A stretch of DNA of 47,190 bases from Planctomycetaceae bacterium (lineage in GTDB: Bacteria; Planctomycetota; Planctomycetia; Planctomycetales; Planctomycetaceae): contig JAGQQE010000009.1 in the NCBI GenBank assembly GCA_020426345.1, positions 1 to 47,190 on the forward strand, read 5' to 3'. Positions 8,228-18,812 of this stretch are shown one piece after another. Both the position numbers and the translations under genes were made by a program. The notes under the pieces are model-generated. The model was not told the origin of the DNA and did no database searches. It saw only the letters and a list, made by a program, of their open reading frames with translations. Position 1 is the first letter of the stretch; every line of letters starts with the position of its first letter.

Positions 8228-9259
8228 ATGTCCCACGGATCTCCAAAACTTCACAATGCAATGTGGCCCGGTTTGGTCGGCAAAGGCGACGGTGAAGGTC
8301 AGGAACCACCAATCAGTCTGCAACGCATGCTTGAGCTGACGGCAGCGGCCAATGTGGATGGTCAGAAATTTGACGGCATCGACTACTTCCTTTTTCACCC
8401 GCACACGGATCCGGATGCCAGCGAGGATGATCTTCGTCGCATTGCAGACCAGATCGCATCCTTCGGTTTTTCCGTCGGTTCGCTGGTGGCTCCGATTTGG
8501 CCCGGTACCGTTGGCGATTCCGCCATGGGTTGCCCGGTTCAACGTGCGAAATTCATTCTGGCGGTAAAGAAAGCCTGCCGCATCGCCCGGATTTTTAATG
8601 AACACGGTGTACGCCAGTATGGCGTGATCCGGATTGATTCGGCGGAGTTCGGTGTAAACGCATGGCGGGAAAACGCGGCCGCCAACACAAAGACGATCGC
8701 TGCAACGTTTCGTGAAGCTGCCACCATCGCCGCAGCCAATGGAGAACGACTTGCAGCCGAAGGGGAAATCTGCTGGGCTGGCATGCACAGCTGGAAGGAT
8801 ATGCTCGACCTGCTGGAAGCTGTCGACATGCCGGGCTCCCTCGGCTTCCAGTGCGATCTGGCTCACACTTACCTGTATCTTCTTGGCTACAACGCGCCGG
8901 AGCATGCACTGGTTAAAGAAGGCTATAGTGAAGACGAATTCTATGCAGCCTACAAGACCATGACAGACAAGCTCCGTCCGTGGACAATCGACTTTCACGT
9001 CGCGCAGAATGACGGCCAGGTCCACGGAGCGGGCTCTCATGACAAAACCGGCAAGCACTGCCCGGCCGACGACCCCAATGGCAAGCTGGACATCGTCAAG
9101 TGCGCCGGGTACTGGCTGGAAGGCGCAGCCGATCGCGGGATCAGGCATATCTGCTGGGACGGCTGTATGTTTCCGAATGCAACGCTCGAAAACCCAGCCA
9201 CCTGGAACACTATCCTTGACACCATGATCAAAGTTCGAAACGCCCACGGCTGGCAGTAA
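8228..9259 (+). CDS. Xylose-isomerase-like TIM-barrel sugar epimerase/isomerase
   Basis: A 343-residue cytoplasmic protein of the AP-endonuclease-2/xylose-isomerase-like TIM-barrel superfamily. Features are [14 protein letters not shown] near the N-terminus, [10 protein letters not shown] mid-way, [30 protein letters not shown] and, late, [15 protein letters not shown]. These acidic and histidine residues at strand ends would bind the divalent metal. The likely role is isomerising or epimerising a sugar or keto-sugar, but the substrate is unknown. GAAAGG precedes ATG 8228 by eight bases. The next gene, 126 bases downstream on the same strand, is a Gfo/Idh/MocA dehydrogenase. Such pairs commonly work together in inositol-like or unusual sugar catabolism, so a shared pathway is inferred. 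Confidence 0.75.
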   Translation: MSHGSPKLHNAMWPGLVGKGDGEGQEPPISLQRMLELTAAANVDGQKFDGIDYFLFHPHTDPDASEDDLRRIADQIASFGFSVGSLVAPIWPGTVGDSAMGCPVQRAKFILAVKKACRIARIFNEHGVRQYGVIRIDSAEFGVNAWRENAAANTKTIAATFREAATIAAANGERLAAEGEICWAGMHSWKDMLDLLEAVDMPGSLGFQCDLAHTYLYLLGYNAPEHALVKEGYSEDEFYAAYKTMTDKLRPWTIDFHVAQNDGQVHGAGSHDKTGKHCPADDPNGKLDIVKCAGYWLEGAADRGIRHICWDGCMFPNATLENPATWNTILDTMIKVRNAHGWQ

Positions 9260-9385
9260 TCGACTGTTCCGTCATCTCGACGAGAATATCACGGAGAGTA
9301 TGACGTCCTTCGCAGATCAACGATTCACATGGTACTGACCAATGGCGGAATCATTTAACTTCACTCTATTTCACAGGATTTCATC

Positions 9386-10522
9386 ATGAAACCTCTTAAC
9401 ATCGGGCTCATTGGTTATGGCTTCATGGGCCGGACTCACAGCAACGGCTACAAACGCGTCAACGATTTCTTTCCGGAACTGCAGCACCGCCCGGTCCTGA
9501 AAGCTGTCTGCGGTCGCAGTGAGGACAAGGTCAAAGCGTTTGCAGATCAGTGGCAGTACGAATCCACTGAAACAGACTGGCGTGCCCTGATTGCCCGACC
9601 CGACATTGATGCGATTGACATCTGCACTCCGAACAACTCGCACGCCGAAATCGCAATCGCGGCCGCCGAAGCCGGAAAGATGATCCTTTGCGAGAAACCT
9701 CTCGCACTGAATCCGGCAGAGGGTCAGAAGATGGTCGACGCTGTGGAGAAGGCGGGGGTCGCAAACACCGTTTGGTACAACTATCGCCGCGTTCCTGCCG
9801 TCACACTGGCAAAGCAACTGATCGATGAAGGACGGCTCGGACGCATCTTCCACTACCGAGCAAATTTTCTGCAGGACTGGACAATCAACGCCGACCTCCC
9901 ACAGGGTGGAGCCGCGCTTTGGCGACTGGACGTCGAAGCTGCTGGTTCCGGTGTCACGGGCGACCTGCTGGCCCACTGCATCGATACGGCGATCTGGCTG
10001 AACGGATCAATCAGGAACGTGACGGCGATGACAGAAACGTTCGTCAAAGAACGTATGCACAACCTGACCGGCAAGGTTGAAAAAGTTGGAATCGACGATG
10101 CCTGTGCTTTCCTGTGTCGATTCGAGAATGGCTCACTTGGACTTTTCGAATCCACTCGATACGCACGCGGGCACAAAGCTCTCTATACTTTCGAAATCAA
10201 CGGTGAAAAAGCGTCAATCAAATGGGATCTGCACGATCTTCATCGTCTGGAATACTTCGACTACAGCGATGATTCTTTGATCCGCGGCTGGCACGATGTG
10301 CATTGCACAGATGGCGATATGCCCTACATGGATAAATGGTGGGTGCCCGGACTGCAGATCGGATACGAACACACATTCGTGCATCAGGTTGCCGACTTCA
10401 TCAGGAGCATCGAAAGCGGCACCGCCTGCAACCCGACATTCCGGGATGCTCTCGAAACGCAGAAGATTTGCGAAGCCGTACTGGATAGCGCAAAATCGTT
10501 GCAGTGGACAGAAATTGGGTAG
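9386..10522 (+). CDS. Gfo/Idh/MocA family oxidoreductase
   Basis: A 378-residue NAD(P)-dependent dehydrogenase. The N-terminal Rossmann fold opens with [17 protein letters not shown], followed by [16 protein letters not shown] and the family's catalytic-lysine motif CEKPLALN. The C-terminal alpha/beta domain includes [17 protein letters not shown], consistent with a substrate-binding histidine/aspartate pair. Members oxidise hydroxyl groups of sugars, inositols or related polyols; the substrate here is unknown. There is no signal peptide, so it is cytoplasmic. AGGA lies about nine bases before ATG 9386. It follows the TIM-barrel isomerase gene and ends in front of a strong intrinsic terminator, so the two genes probably form one transcription unit. 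Confidence 0.9.
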   Translation: MKPLNIGLIGYGFMGRTHSNGYKRVNDFFPELQHRPVLKAVCGRSEDKVKAFADQWQYESTETDWRALIARPDIDAIDICTPNNSHAEIAIAAAEAGKMILCEKPLALNPAEGQKMVDAVEKAGVANTVWYNYRRVPAVTLAKQLIDEGRLGRIFHYRANFLQDWTINADLPQGGAALWRLDVEAAGSGVTGDLLAHCIDTAIWLNGSIRNVTAMTETFVKERMHNLTGKVEKVGIDDACAFLCRFENGSLGLFESTRYARGHKALYTFEINGEKASIKWDLHDLHRLEYFDYSDDSLIRGWHDVHCTDGDMPYMDKWWVPGLQIGYEHTFVHQVADFIRSIESGTACNPTFRDALETQKICEAVLDSAKSLQWTEIG

Positions 10523-10572
10523 TCGTTAAGGTTTACCACGACTATACTCACACTCATCGAGTCATCCTGATC

Positions 10573-10610
10573 GGCGGTTGAAAGCGCAACTTTCAGCCGC
10601 CTTTCTGCTT
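10573..10610 (+). terminator. Intrinsic terminator after the dehydrogenase gene
   Basis: GGCGG-T-TGAAAG (10573-10584) pairs with CTTTCA-G-CCGCC (10590-10601) around loop CGCAA, giving a 12-bp stem with one G-U pair. TTTCTGCTT follows directly. It lies 50 bases after the Gfo/Idh/MocA stop codon. Confidence 0.8.
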
Positions 10611-10862
10611 GAATTACCAATGGTTCCTGTCACGGCAGGAATTGAGTGATGTTCATGGGATGATTCACCCGAAACACAATTGAATCAGCACTTTCAGCTG
10701 AATCAGCACTCAAGGCAATCCGTTGCCAGTCTCCGAAACAACGATTTTGCGAGACAGTGCAAAGTGAAGTTAAAACCTCGAAGCGACTCGGACAATGGTT
10801 GAGTCGTTTCTTTTTTTGTTACTGCCGGATGCAACGCATCCACAAGTCCCAGGATGTCTGTC
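10611..10862. other. Leader region of greA
   Basis: Together with the preceding terminator this makes a gene-free stretch of about 340 bases (10523-10862). It contains a partial direct repeat of a CAGCACT-type phrase around 10686-10711 and a run of seven Ts at about 10812-10818. No small gene or RNA is recognisable. The greA promoter must lie here, but no clear -35/-10 pair was identified. Confidence 0.35.
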
Positions 10863-11333
10863 ATGGAACGTCAGCCCATTTCCCGAGAAGGTTACGACAA
10901 GATCCGCGCAGAAATCGAAGCGCTGGAAGCGACAAAGCCTGACGTGCTGGAACGCATCAAGACCGCTCGCGAAGAAGGTGATTTGAAAGAAAATGCGGAA
11001 TACCACGCCGCCCGCGAAGCCCTCGCGCATCTGGAACGACAAATTGGAACCAAACGCCTGCAGCTCTCAAAATGTGAAATCGTGAAGAAGTCTGATGGCC
11101 CCAGTGACACCGTTGCGTTCGGAACGCGGGTCACGATCAAGGATCTCAGCGACGACATGGAAGAAGCCTACGAGCTTGTTGGACCGGGAGAAGAAGACTA
11201 CTCCGGCGAAGTCATGAAGATCCTGACGTCCAGCCCAATCGCTCAGGCGATGCTTGGAAAGAAAGTGGGCGACCAGGTGGAAGTTGAGATCCCGGCTGGT
11301 AAGCTGAACCTGGAAATACTTGCAATCGAATAA
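10863..11333 (+). CDS. greA: Transcription elongation factor GreA
   Basis: GreA rescues backtracked RNA polymerase by stimulating cleavage of the nascent transcript. The 156 residues match the usual length. The N-terminal coiled coil spans about residues 1-75 and includes [18 protein letters not shown], with the tip acidic residues (D and E of GDLKENAEY) that coordinate Mg2+ in the polymerase channel. The C-terminal FKBP-like domain ends in [28 protein letters not shown] 10863 is preferred because AGGA (10851-10854) sits eight bases upstream; ATG 10854 overlaps that site and adds only three residues. It is monocistronic and shares a terminator hairpin with the convergent sucD. Confidence 0.95.
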   Translation: MERQPISREGYDKIRAEIEALEATKPDVLERIKTAREEGDLKENAEYHAAREALAHLERQIGTKRLQLSKCEIVKKSDGPSDTVAFGTRVTIKDLSDDMEEAYELVGPGEEDYSGEVMKILTSSPIAQAMLGKKVGDQVEVEIPAGKLNLEILAIE

Positions 11334-11379
11334 ACCCACTCCCTGGCATTACCGCAAATCCTGGCTCACCTGAGCGCAC

Positions 11380-11416
11380 AAAAAAGCCCGACTTCTGGTT
11401 GAAGCCGGGCTTTCTT
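11380..11416. terminator. Bidirectional intrinsic terminator between greA and sucD
   Basis: AAAGCCCG (11383-11390) pairs with CGGGCTTT (11406-11413). Inside it, CTTC (11392-11395) pairs with GAAG (11401-11404) around loop TGGTT. A-rich sequence on the left and T-rich sequence on the right allow termination in both directions, matching the convergent greA and sucCD genes. Confidence 0.85.
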
Positions 11417-11517
11417 CGTGTCATCGTTCCTGATGGTCCTGCCCTGTTCGGGGCTGATCCTGCTGGAGCAGCTCGGGTTTGCCGCGTCCGAGTGAACTGG
11501 CCAATTCCAGGAACCAA

Positions 11518-12411
11518 CTATTTGCTCATCGCCTGCTTCATCGCATCACCCATTCCTCCGGGACTGTCTGAGACGATAATCCCTGCAGCTCGCATGGCCG
11601 CCATCTTTTCGGCAGCTGTACCGCCACCACCGCTGATAATGGCGCCAGCATGCCCCATTCGCTTTCCTGGCGGGGCAGTCTGTCCGGCGATGAACCCGGC
11701 GACTGGTTTTGTAACGTGTGATTTGATGTATTCGGCTGCTTCCTGCTCTGCACTACCACCGATTTCACCAATCATCAGGATGCCTTCTGTGCCAGGATCA
11801 TTCTGGAACATTTCCAGCAGATCGATGTAGTTGGTTCCGTTGATGGGATCGCCACCAATGCCAACAGCAGTGCTCTGGCCCAGACCCACGCGACCAAGTT
11901 GCCAGGCGGCTTCGTAGGTAAGCGTTCCGCTCTTGCTGATGATGCCAATGGTCCCGGGCGTGTGAATGTAGCCCGGCATGATACCAATCTTTGCGATACC
12001 GGGAGTGATCACACCCGGGCAGTTGGGACCGATCAGTCGGGATTTCGATTTCTCGAGTCCGCGTCTGACACGAATCATATCCATCACCGGGATGCCTTCG
12101 GTAATTGCAATGATGAGATCAATGCCGGCATCAGCCGCTTCAAGAATTGCATCACCACAAAACGGAGGAGGAACGAACACCATCGAAGTATTGGCCCCGG
12201 TTTTCTCCCGAGCTTCCCGGACGGAATCGAAGACGTGGAAACCATCAACGGTTGTTCCACCTTTCCCCGGGGTCACACCACCGACGAAAACATCGACGCC
12301 GGGCTGACATTCCGCTGCGTATTCGCGGCATTTCTGGGCATGGAACAAACCAGTCTTGCCAGTAATTCCCTGAGTTATGACGCGAGTCTCTTTGGTTACA
12401 AGAATGCTCAT
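11518..12411 (-). CDS. sucD: Succinyl-CoA ligase (ADP/GDP-forming) subunit alpha
   Basis: This is the alpha subunit of the TCA-cycle enzyme that converts succinyl-CoA to succinate with substrate-level NTP formation. The 297 residues show the CoA-binding Rossmann start [15 protein letters not shown], the loop [39 protein letters not shown], and the phospho-histidine segment [11 protein letters not shown] with His254. Length and motifs are those of a functional enzyme. It lies 92 bases downstream of sucC on the same strand, and the two subunits are expected to be co-transcribed and to form an alpha-beta complex. The greA-facing terminator lies downstream. Confidence 0.97.
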   Translation of the reverse strand: MSILVTKETRVITQGITGKTGLFHAQKCREYAAECQPGVDVFVGGVTPGKGGTTVDGFHVFDSVREAREKTGANTSMVFVPPPFCGDAILEAADAGIDLIIAITEGIPVMDMIRVRRGLEKSKSRLIGPNCPGVITPGIAKIGIMPGYIHTPGTIGIISKSGTLTYEAAWQLGRVGLGQSTAVGIGGDPINGTNYIDLLEMFQNDPGTEGILMIGEIGGSAEQEAAEYIKSHVTKPVAGFIAGQTAPPGKRMGHAGAIISGGGGTAAEKMAAMRAAGIIVSDSPGGMGDAMKQAMSK

Positions 12412-12503
12412 GATTTTGAATTCACTGAAGAAACGACGAATGAGATGTAAGAAGACCGGGTACGCAAGCCGACGTGCAATATGTCCAGCGGAAGCACACG
12501 TAC

Positions 12504-13691
12504 CTAGGCACTCAACGACGCAACAACCTTCTGAGCTGCATCTGTGAGGTCTGCTGCTGCGATAATATCGCGGCCGCTTTCTTCGAGCATTTTGCGAGCC
12601 TTGTCCACGTTGGTACCTTCAAGCCGAACAACCAGCGGCACATTGAAACCAACCTTTTCGTAGGCTTCGAGCAGAGCTTCGACGATAACGTCGCAGCGCA
12701 TAATGCCACCGAAAATATTGACCAGTACGGCCTTTACGTTGGAATCCGACAGGATGATACGAAAGGCTTCCGTAACCTGATCCACATTCGCACCGCCTCC
12801 AACGTCGAGGAAGTTCGCCGGCTCGCCCCCATGGAGTTTGATCAGGTCCATGGTACTCATCGCCAGCCCTGCCCCGTTCACCAGACAACCAATGTTGCCT
12901 TCCAGTTTCACGTAGCTCAGACCAGTGTCCGCTGCACGCACTTCAGACGGATCCTCTTCGGACAAGTCCCGCAGTTCAACGATGTCTTTGTGACGGAAGA
13001 GAGCGTTGTCGTCGAAAGAGACCTTTGCATCCAGAGCCAGAAGCTGACTGTCTTCAGTCAGAACAAGGGGATTGATTTCCGTCATACTGCAGTCGTAATC
13101 AACAAAGAAACGGCAGATTCGGGGAAGGAACTTCTCGGCGCTGCGAACGGCTGTTGCATCGAACCCCAGTGCGTAGGCCATCTTACGAGCCTGATAGGGA
13201 AACAAACCTTCGGCAGAATCAAATGGCTCACTGACAATCTTCTCAGGGGTGTTGTGGGCCACTTCTTCAATATCCATGCCTCCTTCGGACGACATGATCA
13301 AGACTGGTCCGCCAGCTTCACGGTCAACGACGATGCCCAGATAGAGTTCGCGAGCGATCTTCAGCCCCTGCTCGACAAACAACGTGTTCACCTGCTTGCC
13401 TTCGGGCCCCGTTTGTATCGTGACGAGCGTGCTGCCAAGCATCCGTTCGGCATTTTCTTTTGCTTCTGCGGCAGATCGGACAAGAACCACCCCAGCCTGA
13501 TCGGGATGCTCTTTAAACCGACCTTTTCCACGACCGCCGGCATGAATCTGAGATTTGACGACAGCCAGCGTTCCGCCAAGCTGCTCGAATGCAGCAGCCG
13601 CTTCATCCGGAGACTTCGCAACGATCCCCTGAGGTACCGGAACGCCTGCTGCCTTGAAAAGTTGCTTTGCCTGATATTCGTGGATTTTCAT
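12504..13691 (-). CDS. sucC: Succinyl-CoA ligase (ADP/GDP-forming) subunit beta
   Basis: This is the beta (nucleotide-binding) subunit of succinyl-CoA synthetase. The 395 residues begin [20 protein letters not shown], the standard ATP-grasp opening. They continue with [29 protein letters not shown], the metal-binding acidic stretch [21 protein letters not shown] (split here as MTEINPL and [10 protein letters not shown]), and a C-terminal CoA-ligase domain with [15 protein letters not shown] and [14 protein letters not shown] 13691 is chosen over the in-frame start at 13721, which would add ten atypical residues. It is first in a sucC-sucD operon. Its upstream region is shared with divergent purSL. 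Confidence 0.97.
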   Translation of the reverse strand: MKIHEYQAKQLFKAAGVPVPQGIVAKSPDEAAAAFEQLGGTLAVVKSQIHAGGRGKGRFKEHPDQAGVVLVRSAAEAKENAERMLGSTLVTIQTGPEGKQVNTLFVEQGLKIARELYLGIVVDREAGGPVLIMSSEGGMDIEEVAHNTPEKIVSEPFDSAEGLFPYQARKMAYALGFDATAVRSAEKFLPRICRFFVDYDCSMTEINPLVLTEDSQLLALDAKVSFDDNALFRHKDIVELRDLSEEDPSEVRAADTGLSYVKLEGNIGCLVNGAGLAMSTMDLIKLHGGEPANFLDVGGGANVDQVTEAFRIILSDSNVKAVLVNIFGGIMRCDVIVEALLEAYEKVGFNVPLVVRLEGTNVDKARKMLEESGRDIIAAADLTDAAQKVVASLSA

Positions 13692-14100
13692 CGATGATGC
13701 CGCGATGTTCTCTGAACGCAAACAGATCGAATTCGCACGCGGGGATGCTGGCTGTGTTTGCGGCAGCCTGCCTCCACCCGAACAGTCTCCGGACTATAGC
13801 GACCTGCCCCGGACCGTACGAGGTACCTGGAAACAGGAACTCTCGTTTTCCAACAAAACCCGCGATCGGGGACCATCTTCTCTTTCTCAATCACAGTCTT
13901 CGGTCGCGCGTTCATTGTACTGCGGGGCACGGGCTGAAATACTCCGCAGACACGCAGTGTATGGCTGCCGAAGGGATGAACGATCACCAGACCCAACAAC
14001 ACCTTTCTCGCCCTGCAACCCGGTCAGACGACATTCAGCCAGGTGGCGGATTTCCATCAAAATCCTGTTCTACGATTTCAGACTACGGAACCAGATTGCC
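13692..14100. other. Divergent promoter region of sucCD and purSL
   Basis: This 409-base gap separates sucC (left) from purSL (right). The purSL frame stays open back to 13705, but the extra 132 residues show no similarity to PurS and contain Cys/Pro/Arg-rich sequence typical of untranslated DNA, so the region is treated as regulatory. No PurR-type palindrome or purine riboswitch was recognised. Confidence 0.45.
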
Positions 14101-17007
14101 ATGCTTTGGGAAGTTGAAATTCTGCCTGCCGGAAACAACATCGACCACGAAGGAAACCGAGTTCTGGCCAGCGCTCAAAGCCAGGGAATCCGGGGACTGA
14201 GCACTGTCCGAACTGCTCGCTCGTTCCTGATTCAGGGTGACCTGAATCACGCAGCCGTGACTTTGGCCGCGCAGCAGGTACTGTGCGATACCGTAGTGGA
14301 AGAGTTCCGCATTCACGAGCTGCCGATGAGCGGAAGCACCACTCCGGATACACAGGTACATATGAATGTCCTGCTTCACCCCGGAGTCACCGACAGCGTC
14401 GCAGAAAATGCCGCCCGCGCACTCAAACGTCAGGACTTCAGCGTCACCAGCGTGGCGACGTGTCGAAAGTACTGGATCACAGGGGAACTGAGTCCGGCCG
14501 CCGTCGCACAACTTTCGAAAAAGGTCCTTGCAAACGATGCGATCGAATATGTTGTCAGCGGCCCATTGCAGATCAGAGACCTCACCCTGGGAAGTGATTA
14601 TCAATTCCAACTGACAACCATCGCCATTCGAAGCATGAATGACGACGAATTGATGGTCCTGAGCAAGAAGGGACAGCTTTATCTGAGCCTTACCGAAATG
14701 CAGACAGTGCGCGATCACTTTCAGTCGATTGATCGTGACCCCACAGATATTGAACTCGAAACGATCGCTCAAACATGGAGCGAACATTGCTCGCATAAGA
14801 CGCTTGGCGGCCGCATCCACTACACCGAGACCTGCAACGGCGAAGTCGTGCGAGATACACACTTCAACAACATGTTGAAGGAAACCATCTTTAACGCCAC
14901 GGTACAGATCCGTGATCATCTCGGTGCCGAAGACTGGTGCGTAAGCGTTTTCAAAGATAACGCGGGCATCGTAAAGTTCGATGAAAAGCAAAACGTCTGT
15001 ATTAAAGTGGAAACCCACAATCATCCGTCCGCCATCGAACCATACGGCGGGGCGAACACCGGATTGGGCGGCGTCATTCGCGATCCACTGGGCACGGGCC
15101 TGGGCGCTCGCCCCGTTTGCAGTACGGATGTTTTCTGTTTCGCCCGACCGGATTATCCGGCGGATCAGCTGCCTCCCGGAGTTCTGCATCCGCTTGCTGT
15201 GATGCAGGGCGTTGTGGCTGGTGTTCGCGACTATGGCAACCGCATGGGAATTCCGACAGTCAACGGCGCTGTTTGCTTTGACGACCGTTACCTGGGAAAT
15301 CCCCTGGTTTACTGTGGTAACGTCGCCATGATTCCCGTCGACAAGTGTGACAAGAAAGTCAATCCGGGTGACCTGATCGTGGCAGTCGGCGGACGCACTG
15401 GTCGAGACGGAATCCACGGCGCAACGTTTTCTTCCGTCGAATTGACTGAAGAAAGCGAACACATTTCAGGAGGCGCCGTTCAGATCGGAAATCCCGTAAC
15501 CGAAAAAATGGTGATGGACGTCATCCTGGAGGCACGAGATCGGGGCCTGTATACCGCTATAACTGACTGCGGGGCGGGTGGGTTCAGTAGTGCCGTTGGC
15601 GAAATGGGGGAAGAAACCGGAGCCGAAGTATGGCTGGATAAAGCCCCGCTCAAGTATTCGGGATTGTCGTACACCGAAGTCTGGATCAGCGAAGCACAGG
15701 AACGGATGGTCCTTTCAGTACCGCCAGACCATTGGCAGGAATTCCACGACCTTTGCGCGTCCGAAGGAGTTGAAGCGACAGCGATAGGCCGATTCACAGA
15801 CACAAAACAGCTGGTCCTGAAGTACGGTGAAAATGAAGTTGGCAACCTGAGTCTGCACTTCATGCACGAAGGTCGGCCCCCGGTCGTGCGTGAAGCGATC
15901 TACGATATTACTGCACCCGATTCAACGTCGTCGTCGTCCACAGCAGTACAGCAAACGATCGATCACACCGAGACGCTTAAGAAAATCCTCGGCTCACTAA
16001 ACGTCGCCAGTAAAGAATGGATCATCCGACAATACGATCACGAAGTGCAGGCTGGCAGCGTAGTCAAGCCGCTTGTCGGAATTAACAACGACGGGCCATC
16101 TGACGCTGCGGTCGTTCGTCCGGACCTGACATCAAAGCGCGGCCTCGTGGTTTCCTGCGGCATCAATCCCCATTTGGGTGATCAGGATCCTTACTGGATG
16201 GCCGCTTCTGCCATCGATGAAGCCGTTCGAAACTGCGTCGCTGTGGGAGCCGATCCGGACCGCATCGCCATCCTGGACAACTTCTGCTGGGGAAACACCG
16301 AACGCGCAGAAACACTCGGAACCCTCGTTCGAGCCGCCGTTGGATGTCAGGACATTGCAATTGCATATGGAACGCCATTCGTCAGCGGCAAAGACAGCCT
16401 GAACAATGAATTTAGTTACGAAGACTCCACCGGCACTCGCCGGACAGTCGCTATCCCTTCCACTCTTCTGATCACGGCACTCGGCCAGGTCGAAGACGTC
16501 GAAACCTGCGTCACAATGGACCTGAAAGGCCCCGGCAACCTGCTGTATCTGATCGGCGAAACCAAAGAGGAAATGGGGGGCAGCCACTACAACCTCGGCC
16601 TCACCGGCGGCAACGTGCCGACCGTCGACAAAGAGATGGCTCCCAGAATCTTCCGAGCCCTCCATCAGGCCATCAAACAAGGCCTTATCCTCAGCTGCCA
16701 CGACCTCAGCGAAGGTGGTTTGGCAGTGGCTGCGGCGGAAATGGCATTTGCAGGCGGGATTGGCGTGGAACTCAGCGTTGCTAACGCCACGGCTCTGTTC
16801 TCGGAATCGAATACGCGGTTTCTCATCGAAGTTAGAAGAGAAGTTGCCGATCAATTGGAATCCGTCTTCGCTCAGTTATCGCTGACCCGCATAGGTATCA
16901 CTACCGCGACTGACTCAGTGGCAGCAACAGTGGATGGAGCAACTCTCATCACGGCACAGTTGGCAGAATTGAAATGTGATTGGCAAACACCCCTGAATAA
17001 CGTTTAG
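14101..17007 (+). CDS. purL: Phosphoribosylformylglycinamidine synthase, PurS-PurL fusion
   Basis: This is FGAM synthase of de novo purine synthesis, converting FGAR to FGAM with ATP and ammonia. The 968 residues open with two PurS-like segments (about 1-80, [18 protein letters not shown]..., and 82-165, [17 protein letters not shown]...). A full PurL catalytic module follows: linker with [14 protein letters not shown], the signature [16 protein letters not shown] (His306), [38 protein letters not shown] and, late, [19 protein letters not shown]. There is no glutaminase domain, so a separate PurQ must supply ammonia. ATG 14101 starts exactly at the PurS-like fold. The product is larger than Bacillus PurL because of the fused PurS part. 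A small membrane-protein gene follows 13 bases later. Confidence 0.93.
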   Translation: MLWEVEILPAGNNIDHEGNRVLASAQSQGIRGLSTVRTARSFLIQGDLNHAAVTLAAQQVLCDTVVEEFRIHELPMSGSTTPDTQVHMNVLLHPGVTDSVAENAARALKRQDFSVTSVATCRKYWITGELSPAAVAQLSKKVLANDAIEYVVSGPLQIRDLTLGSDYQFQLTTIAIRSMNDDELMVLSKKGQLYLSLTEMQTVRDHFQSIDRDPTDIELETIAQTWSEHCSHKTLGGRIHYTETCNGEVVRDTHFNNMLKETIFNATVQIRDHLGAEDWCVSVFKDNAGIVKFDEKQNVCIKVETHNHPSAIEPYGGANTGLGGVIRDPLGTGLGARPVCSTDVFCFARPDYPADQLPPGVLHPLAVMQGVVAGVRDYGNRMGIPTVNGAVCFDDRYLGNPLVYCGNVAMIPVDKCDKKVNPGDLIVAVGGRTGRDGIHGATFSSVELTEESEHISGGAVQIGNPVTEKMVMDVILEARDRGLYTAITDCGAGGFSSAVGEMGEETGAEVWLDKAPLKYSGLSYTEVWISEAQERMVLSVPPDHWQEFHDLCASEGVEATAIGRFTDTKQLVLKYGENEVGNLSLHFMHEGRPPVVREAIYDITAPDSTSSSSTAVQQTIDHTETLKKILGSLNVASKEWIIRQYDHEVQAGSVVKPLVGINNDGPSDAAVVRPDLTSKRGLVVSCGINPHLGDQDPYWMAASAIDEAVRNCVAVGADPDRIAILDNFCWGNTERAETLGTLVRAAVGCQDIAIAYGTPFVSGKDSLNNEFSYEDSTGTRRTVAIPSTLLITALGQVEDVETCVTMDLKGPGNLLYLIGETKEEMGGSHYNLGLTGGNVPTVDKEMAPRIFRALHQAIKQGLILSCHDLSEGGLAVAAAEMAFAGGIGVELSVANATALFSESNTRFLIEVRREVADQLESVFAQLSLTRIGITTATDSVAATVDGATLITAQLAELKCDWQTPLNNV

Positions 17008-17020
17008 CAAACGAGCACGC

Positions 17021-17230
17021 ATGAAGAAAGAATCCACCGCACTGATTGTCACCATCATTATCTCGTTTGTTCTGACTTTGTTTGGATTTGCAGTCCGATA
17101 CTCGGTCATTGACTTATCCAGCCGAATGCGTCCACACGGATTTCGCCTCGAAGGCATGGTTGTTGGTCTCTTGGGGTTCGTGCTGTTTGCGTACGCGAGT
17201 GTTCGACTGGCGAATCAATCTCGAAAATGA
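17021..17230 (+). CDS. Small two-helix membrane protein, uncharacterised
   Basis: A 69-residue peptide with two hydrophobic helices (about residues 7-27 and 46-64) joined by a polar loop reading SVIDLSSRMRPHGFRLEG, with a basic C-terminus ending NQSRK. It starts 13 bases after the purSL stop, so translation may be coupled. The basic N-terminus MKKEST followed by a helix suggests both ends are cytoplasmic. The family is not recognised. It probably rides in the purSL transcript, and a role in purine metabolism is not implied by its sequence. Confidence 0.55.
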   Translation: MKKESTALIVTIIISFVLTLFGFAVRYSVIDLSSRMRPHGFRLEGMVVGLLGFVLFAYASVRLANQSRK

Positions 17231-17685
17231 ACGCCGCCTGTGCAATGGGGCAGACGGGTATTCGCTGTGTGAAGAGTCTCATCCGGCCTGTGTTCTTGAC
17301 AGCACGACTTCTCTTTAGGGCGTCCTTGTCAATCTTTTTCGCGCAATACGCGTCGACTTGCGTGTCGTTGGAGACTTTTGCCTGGCATTTGATTCAGGCA
17401 AAGCCGTCTAATCGCCTGAACCCGGATTTTGTGAGCTCGGCACTCTGCTCCTGAACCTTCGAGAACAACATGAATCAGATGAGATTGCTGCGAACTTAAC
17501 ACGGGAAAATTTTCTGAATGAACTTTGCGGACCAGCGAAAGACACACGGTTCTTTACGGGAACAAATTTCCCTTACAATAAGCGGCTGGTTCTGAGATTG
17601 TTTTGACCCCCGAAGGATCGTACGAGAATCCTTTTCCAGAGATATTCATCAGTCTTCCCACAATCCATCGGAAGGACGGCCTTGA
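17231..17685. other. 455-base intergenic region upstream of the NHL protein
   Basis: No convincing gene was found; an open frame at 17227-17454 overlaps the preceding stop but is rich in rare residue combinations and has no motif. There is a hairpin TTTGCCTG (17377-17384) / CAGGCAAA (17395-17402), and a promoter-like site near 17551-17579. GGAAGGA at the end is the ribosome-binding site of the next gene. Confidence 0.4.
17551..17579 (+). promoter_or_regulatory. Candidate promoter with internal inverted repeat
   Basis: TACAAT at 17574-17579 is a good -10 hexamer. TCTTTA at 17551-17556 is a poor -35 at 17-base spacing. Between them GGGAA (17558-17562) and TTCCC (17568-17572) form an inverted repeat with a five-base centre, which could be an operator. 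The site is about 107 bases before the NHL-protein start. It is an inference from sequence pattern only. Confidence 0.3.
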
Positions 17686-18759
17686 ATGCCTGCACAGCCA
17701 CTATGTCACCCGCTGATCGTGTTGATTTCGGTTTTTGTTTCCACATTGACCTGCGCCCATTGTGAAGAACACGTCGAGTTCCTGATCGGTGATCGTATGG
17801 AATCCGAGGGTGGTCACTGGCAGCCCGCTGACAGTCCGGTGAATCGGCCGTTCGGAGTTGATTTTGATACTTCCGGGAACATGTATCTGGTGGAACTCGA
17901 AGGCGGACGCGTCTTCAGAATGGATACGAAAAGACAACTGACACAAATCTCCGGAGATGGAAGTAAAGGGTACACAGGGGACGGGGGCGTTGCTGGCGAT
18001 GCAACCTACAACGGGATGCATAACTGCGCGGTGACACCGGCTGGTGACTTGTTCATCTCCGACAGCTGGAACCACTGCATTCGTCGAATTGACCTGAAGA
18101 CAGGACTGGTTTCGACAATTGCAGGAACTGGAAAGAAGGGGTTCGGGGGCGATCAGGGTCCTGCCACTGATGCAACGTTTGACTACCTGATGTGCATTTC
18201 GCTCAGCCATGATGACTCGCTGATTCACATCACCGACCTGTCGAATCGTCGCATTCGCGAAATGAACCTGAAGACCGGCATGGTTCGAACTGTCGCAGGT
18301 AACGGACAAAAGGGCGTGCCAACGGATGGCGCGATGGCCGTCAGCAGCCCCTTCGTTGATCCGCGAGCAGCGGTTGCCGATTCCCAGGGGCGACTTTATG
18401 TCCTGGAACGCGGCGGACACGCACTGCGAGTCGTCGAAACCGATGGAACGATTCGCACGGTGGCTGGCACCGGCAAGAAGGGGTTCGCCGACGGACCAGC
18501 GCTGTCAGCACAACTGAATGCCCCCAAGCATATTTGCGTCGATCCACAGGACAATGTTTACATCGCAGATGACGAAAACGCCGCCATCCGTAAGTACGAT
18601 CCAGTCACCCGGACGCTGTCAACGCTTCTGGGTCGCGGATTTGGTGACAAGCAAATCCAATTGTCACACCCACACGGTGTCTGCGTTCAGGGCGACTGGC
18701 TGTATGTCTGTGACTCCAGTAACAACCGCGTGCTCCGGATCCAACTGGCAACCCGGTAA
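17686..18759 (+). CDS. Secreted NHL-repeat beta-propeller protein
   Basis: A 357-residue protein with a signal peptide (hydrophobic core about residues 8-22, cleavage probably near CAHC-EE). At least five NHL-type repeats follow, each with a DxxGNxY/LYVxDxxNxRI-like core. Examples are GVDFDTSGNMYLVELEGGRVFRM (split as GVDFDTSGN and YLVELEGG), FISDSWNHCIRRID and YIADDENAAIRKYD, alternating with VSTIAGTGKKGFGGD and TVAGNGQKGV loops. Such propellers in exported bacterial proteins serve as binding scaffolds, and no catalytic site is visible. AAGGA precedes ATG 17686. The gene stands alone and converges with the symporter gene. Cys-26 near the cleavage site raises the possibility of lipidation, but there is no clear lipobox. 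Confidence 0.85.
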   Translation: MPAQPLCHPLIVLISVFVSTLTCAHCEEHVEFLIGDRMESEGGHWQPADSPVNRPFGVDFDTSGNMYLVELEGGRVFRMDTKRQLTQISGDGSKGYTGDGGVAGDATYNGMHNCAVTPAGDLFISDSWNHCIRRIDLKTGLVSTIAGTGKKGFGGDQGPATDATFDYLMCISLSHDDSLIHITDLSNRRIREMNLKTGMVRTVAGNGQKGVPTDGAMAVSSPFVDPRAAVADSQGRLYVLERGGHALRVVETDGTIRTVAGTGKKGFADGPALSAQLNAPKHICVDPQDNVYIADDENAAIRKYDPVTRTLSTLLGRGFGDKQIQLSHPHGVCVQGDWLYVCDSSNNRVLRIQLATR

Positions 18760-18812
18760 ACCCACAAGCCACAGGCTAATACGGATAACCGGACGCTGCG
18801 GAGCCAGCACCA

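Noticed and set aside
8183-9247. 354-codon open frame on the minus strand across the TIM-barrel gene
   Set aside because: Antisense shadow of a gene with recognisable motifs and a good ribosome-binding site.
12474-13697. 407-codon open frame on the plus strand across sucC
   Set aside because: It mirrors the clearly recognised sucC gene and has no ribosome-binding site or motif.
14083-15462. 459-codon open frame on the minus strand across purSL
   Set aside because: It lies antiparallel to the conserved PurL core, whose motifs are all intact, and its translation has no family features. It is a codon-bias shadow.
17377-17402. Hairpin TTTGCCTG/CAGGCAAA as a terminator for purSL
   Set aside because: The stem is good, but no T-run follows on either strand and it is about 150 bases from the nearest stop codon.
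17227-17454. 75-codon open frame overlapping the end of the small membrane-protein gene
   Set aside because: The overlap looks like coupling, but the translation is rich in Cys, Arg and Ser without motifs, and there is no ribosome-binding site.
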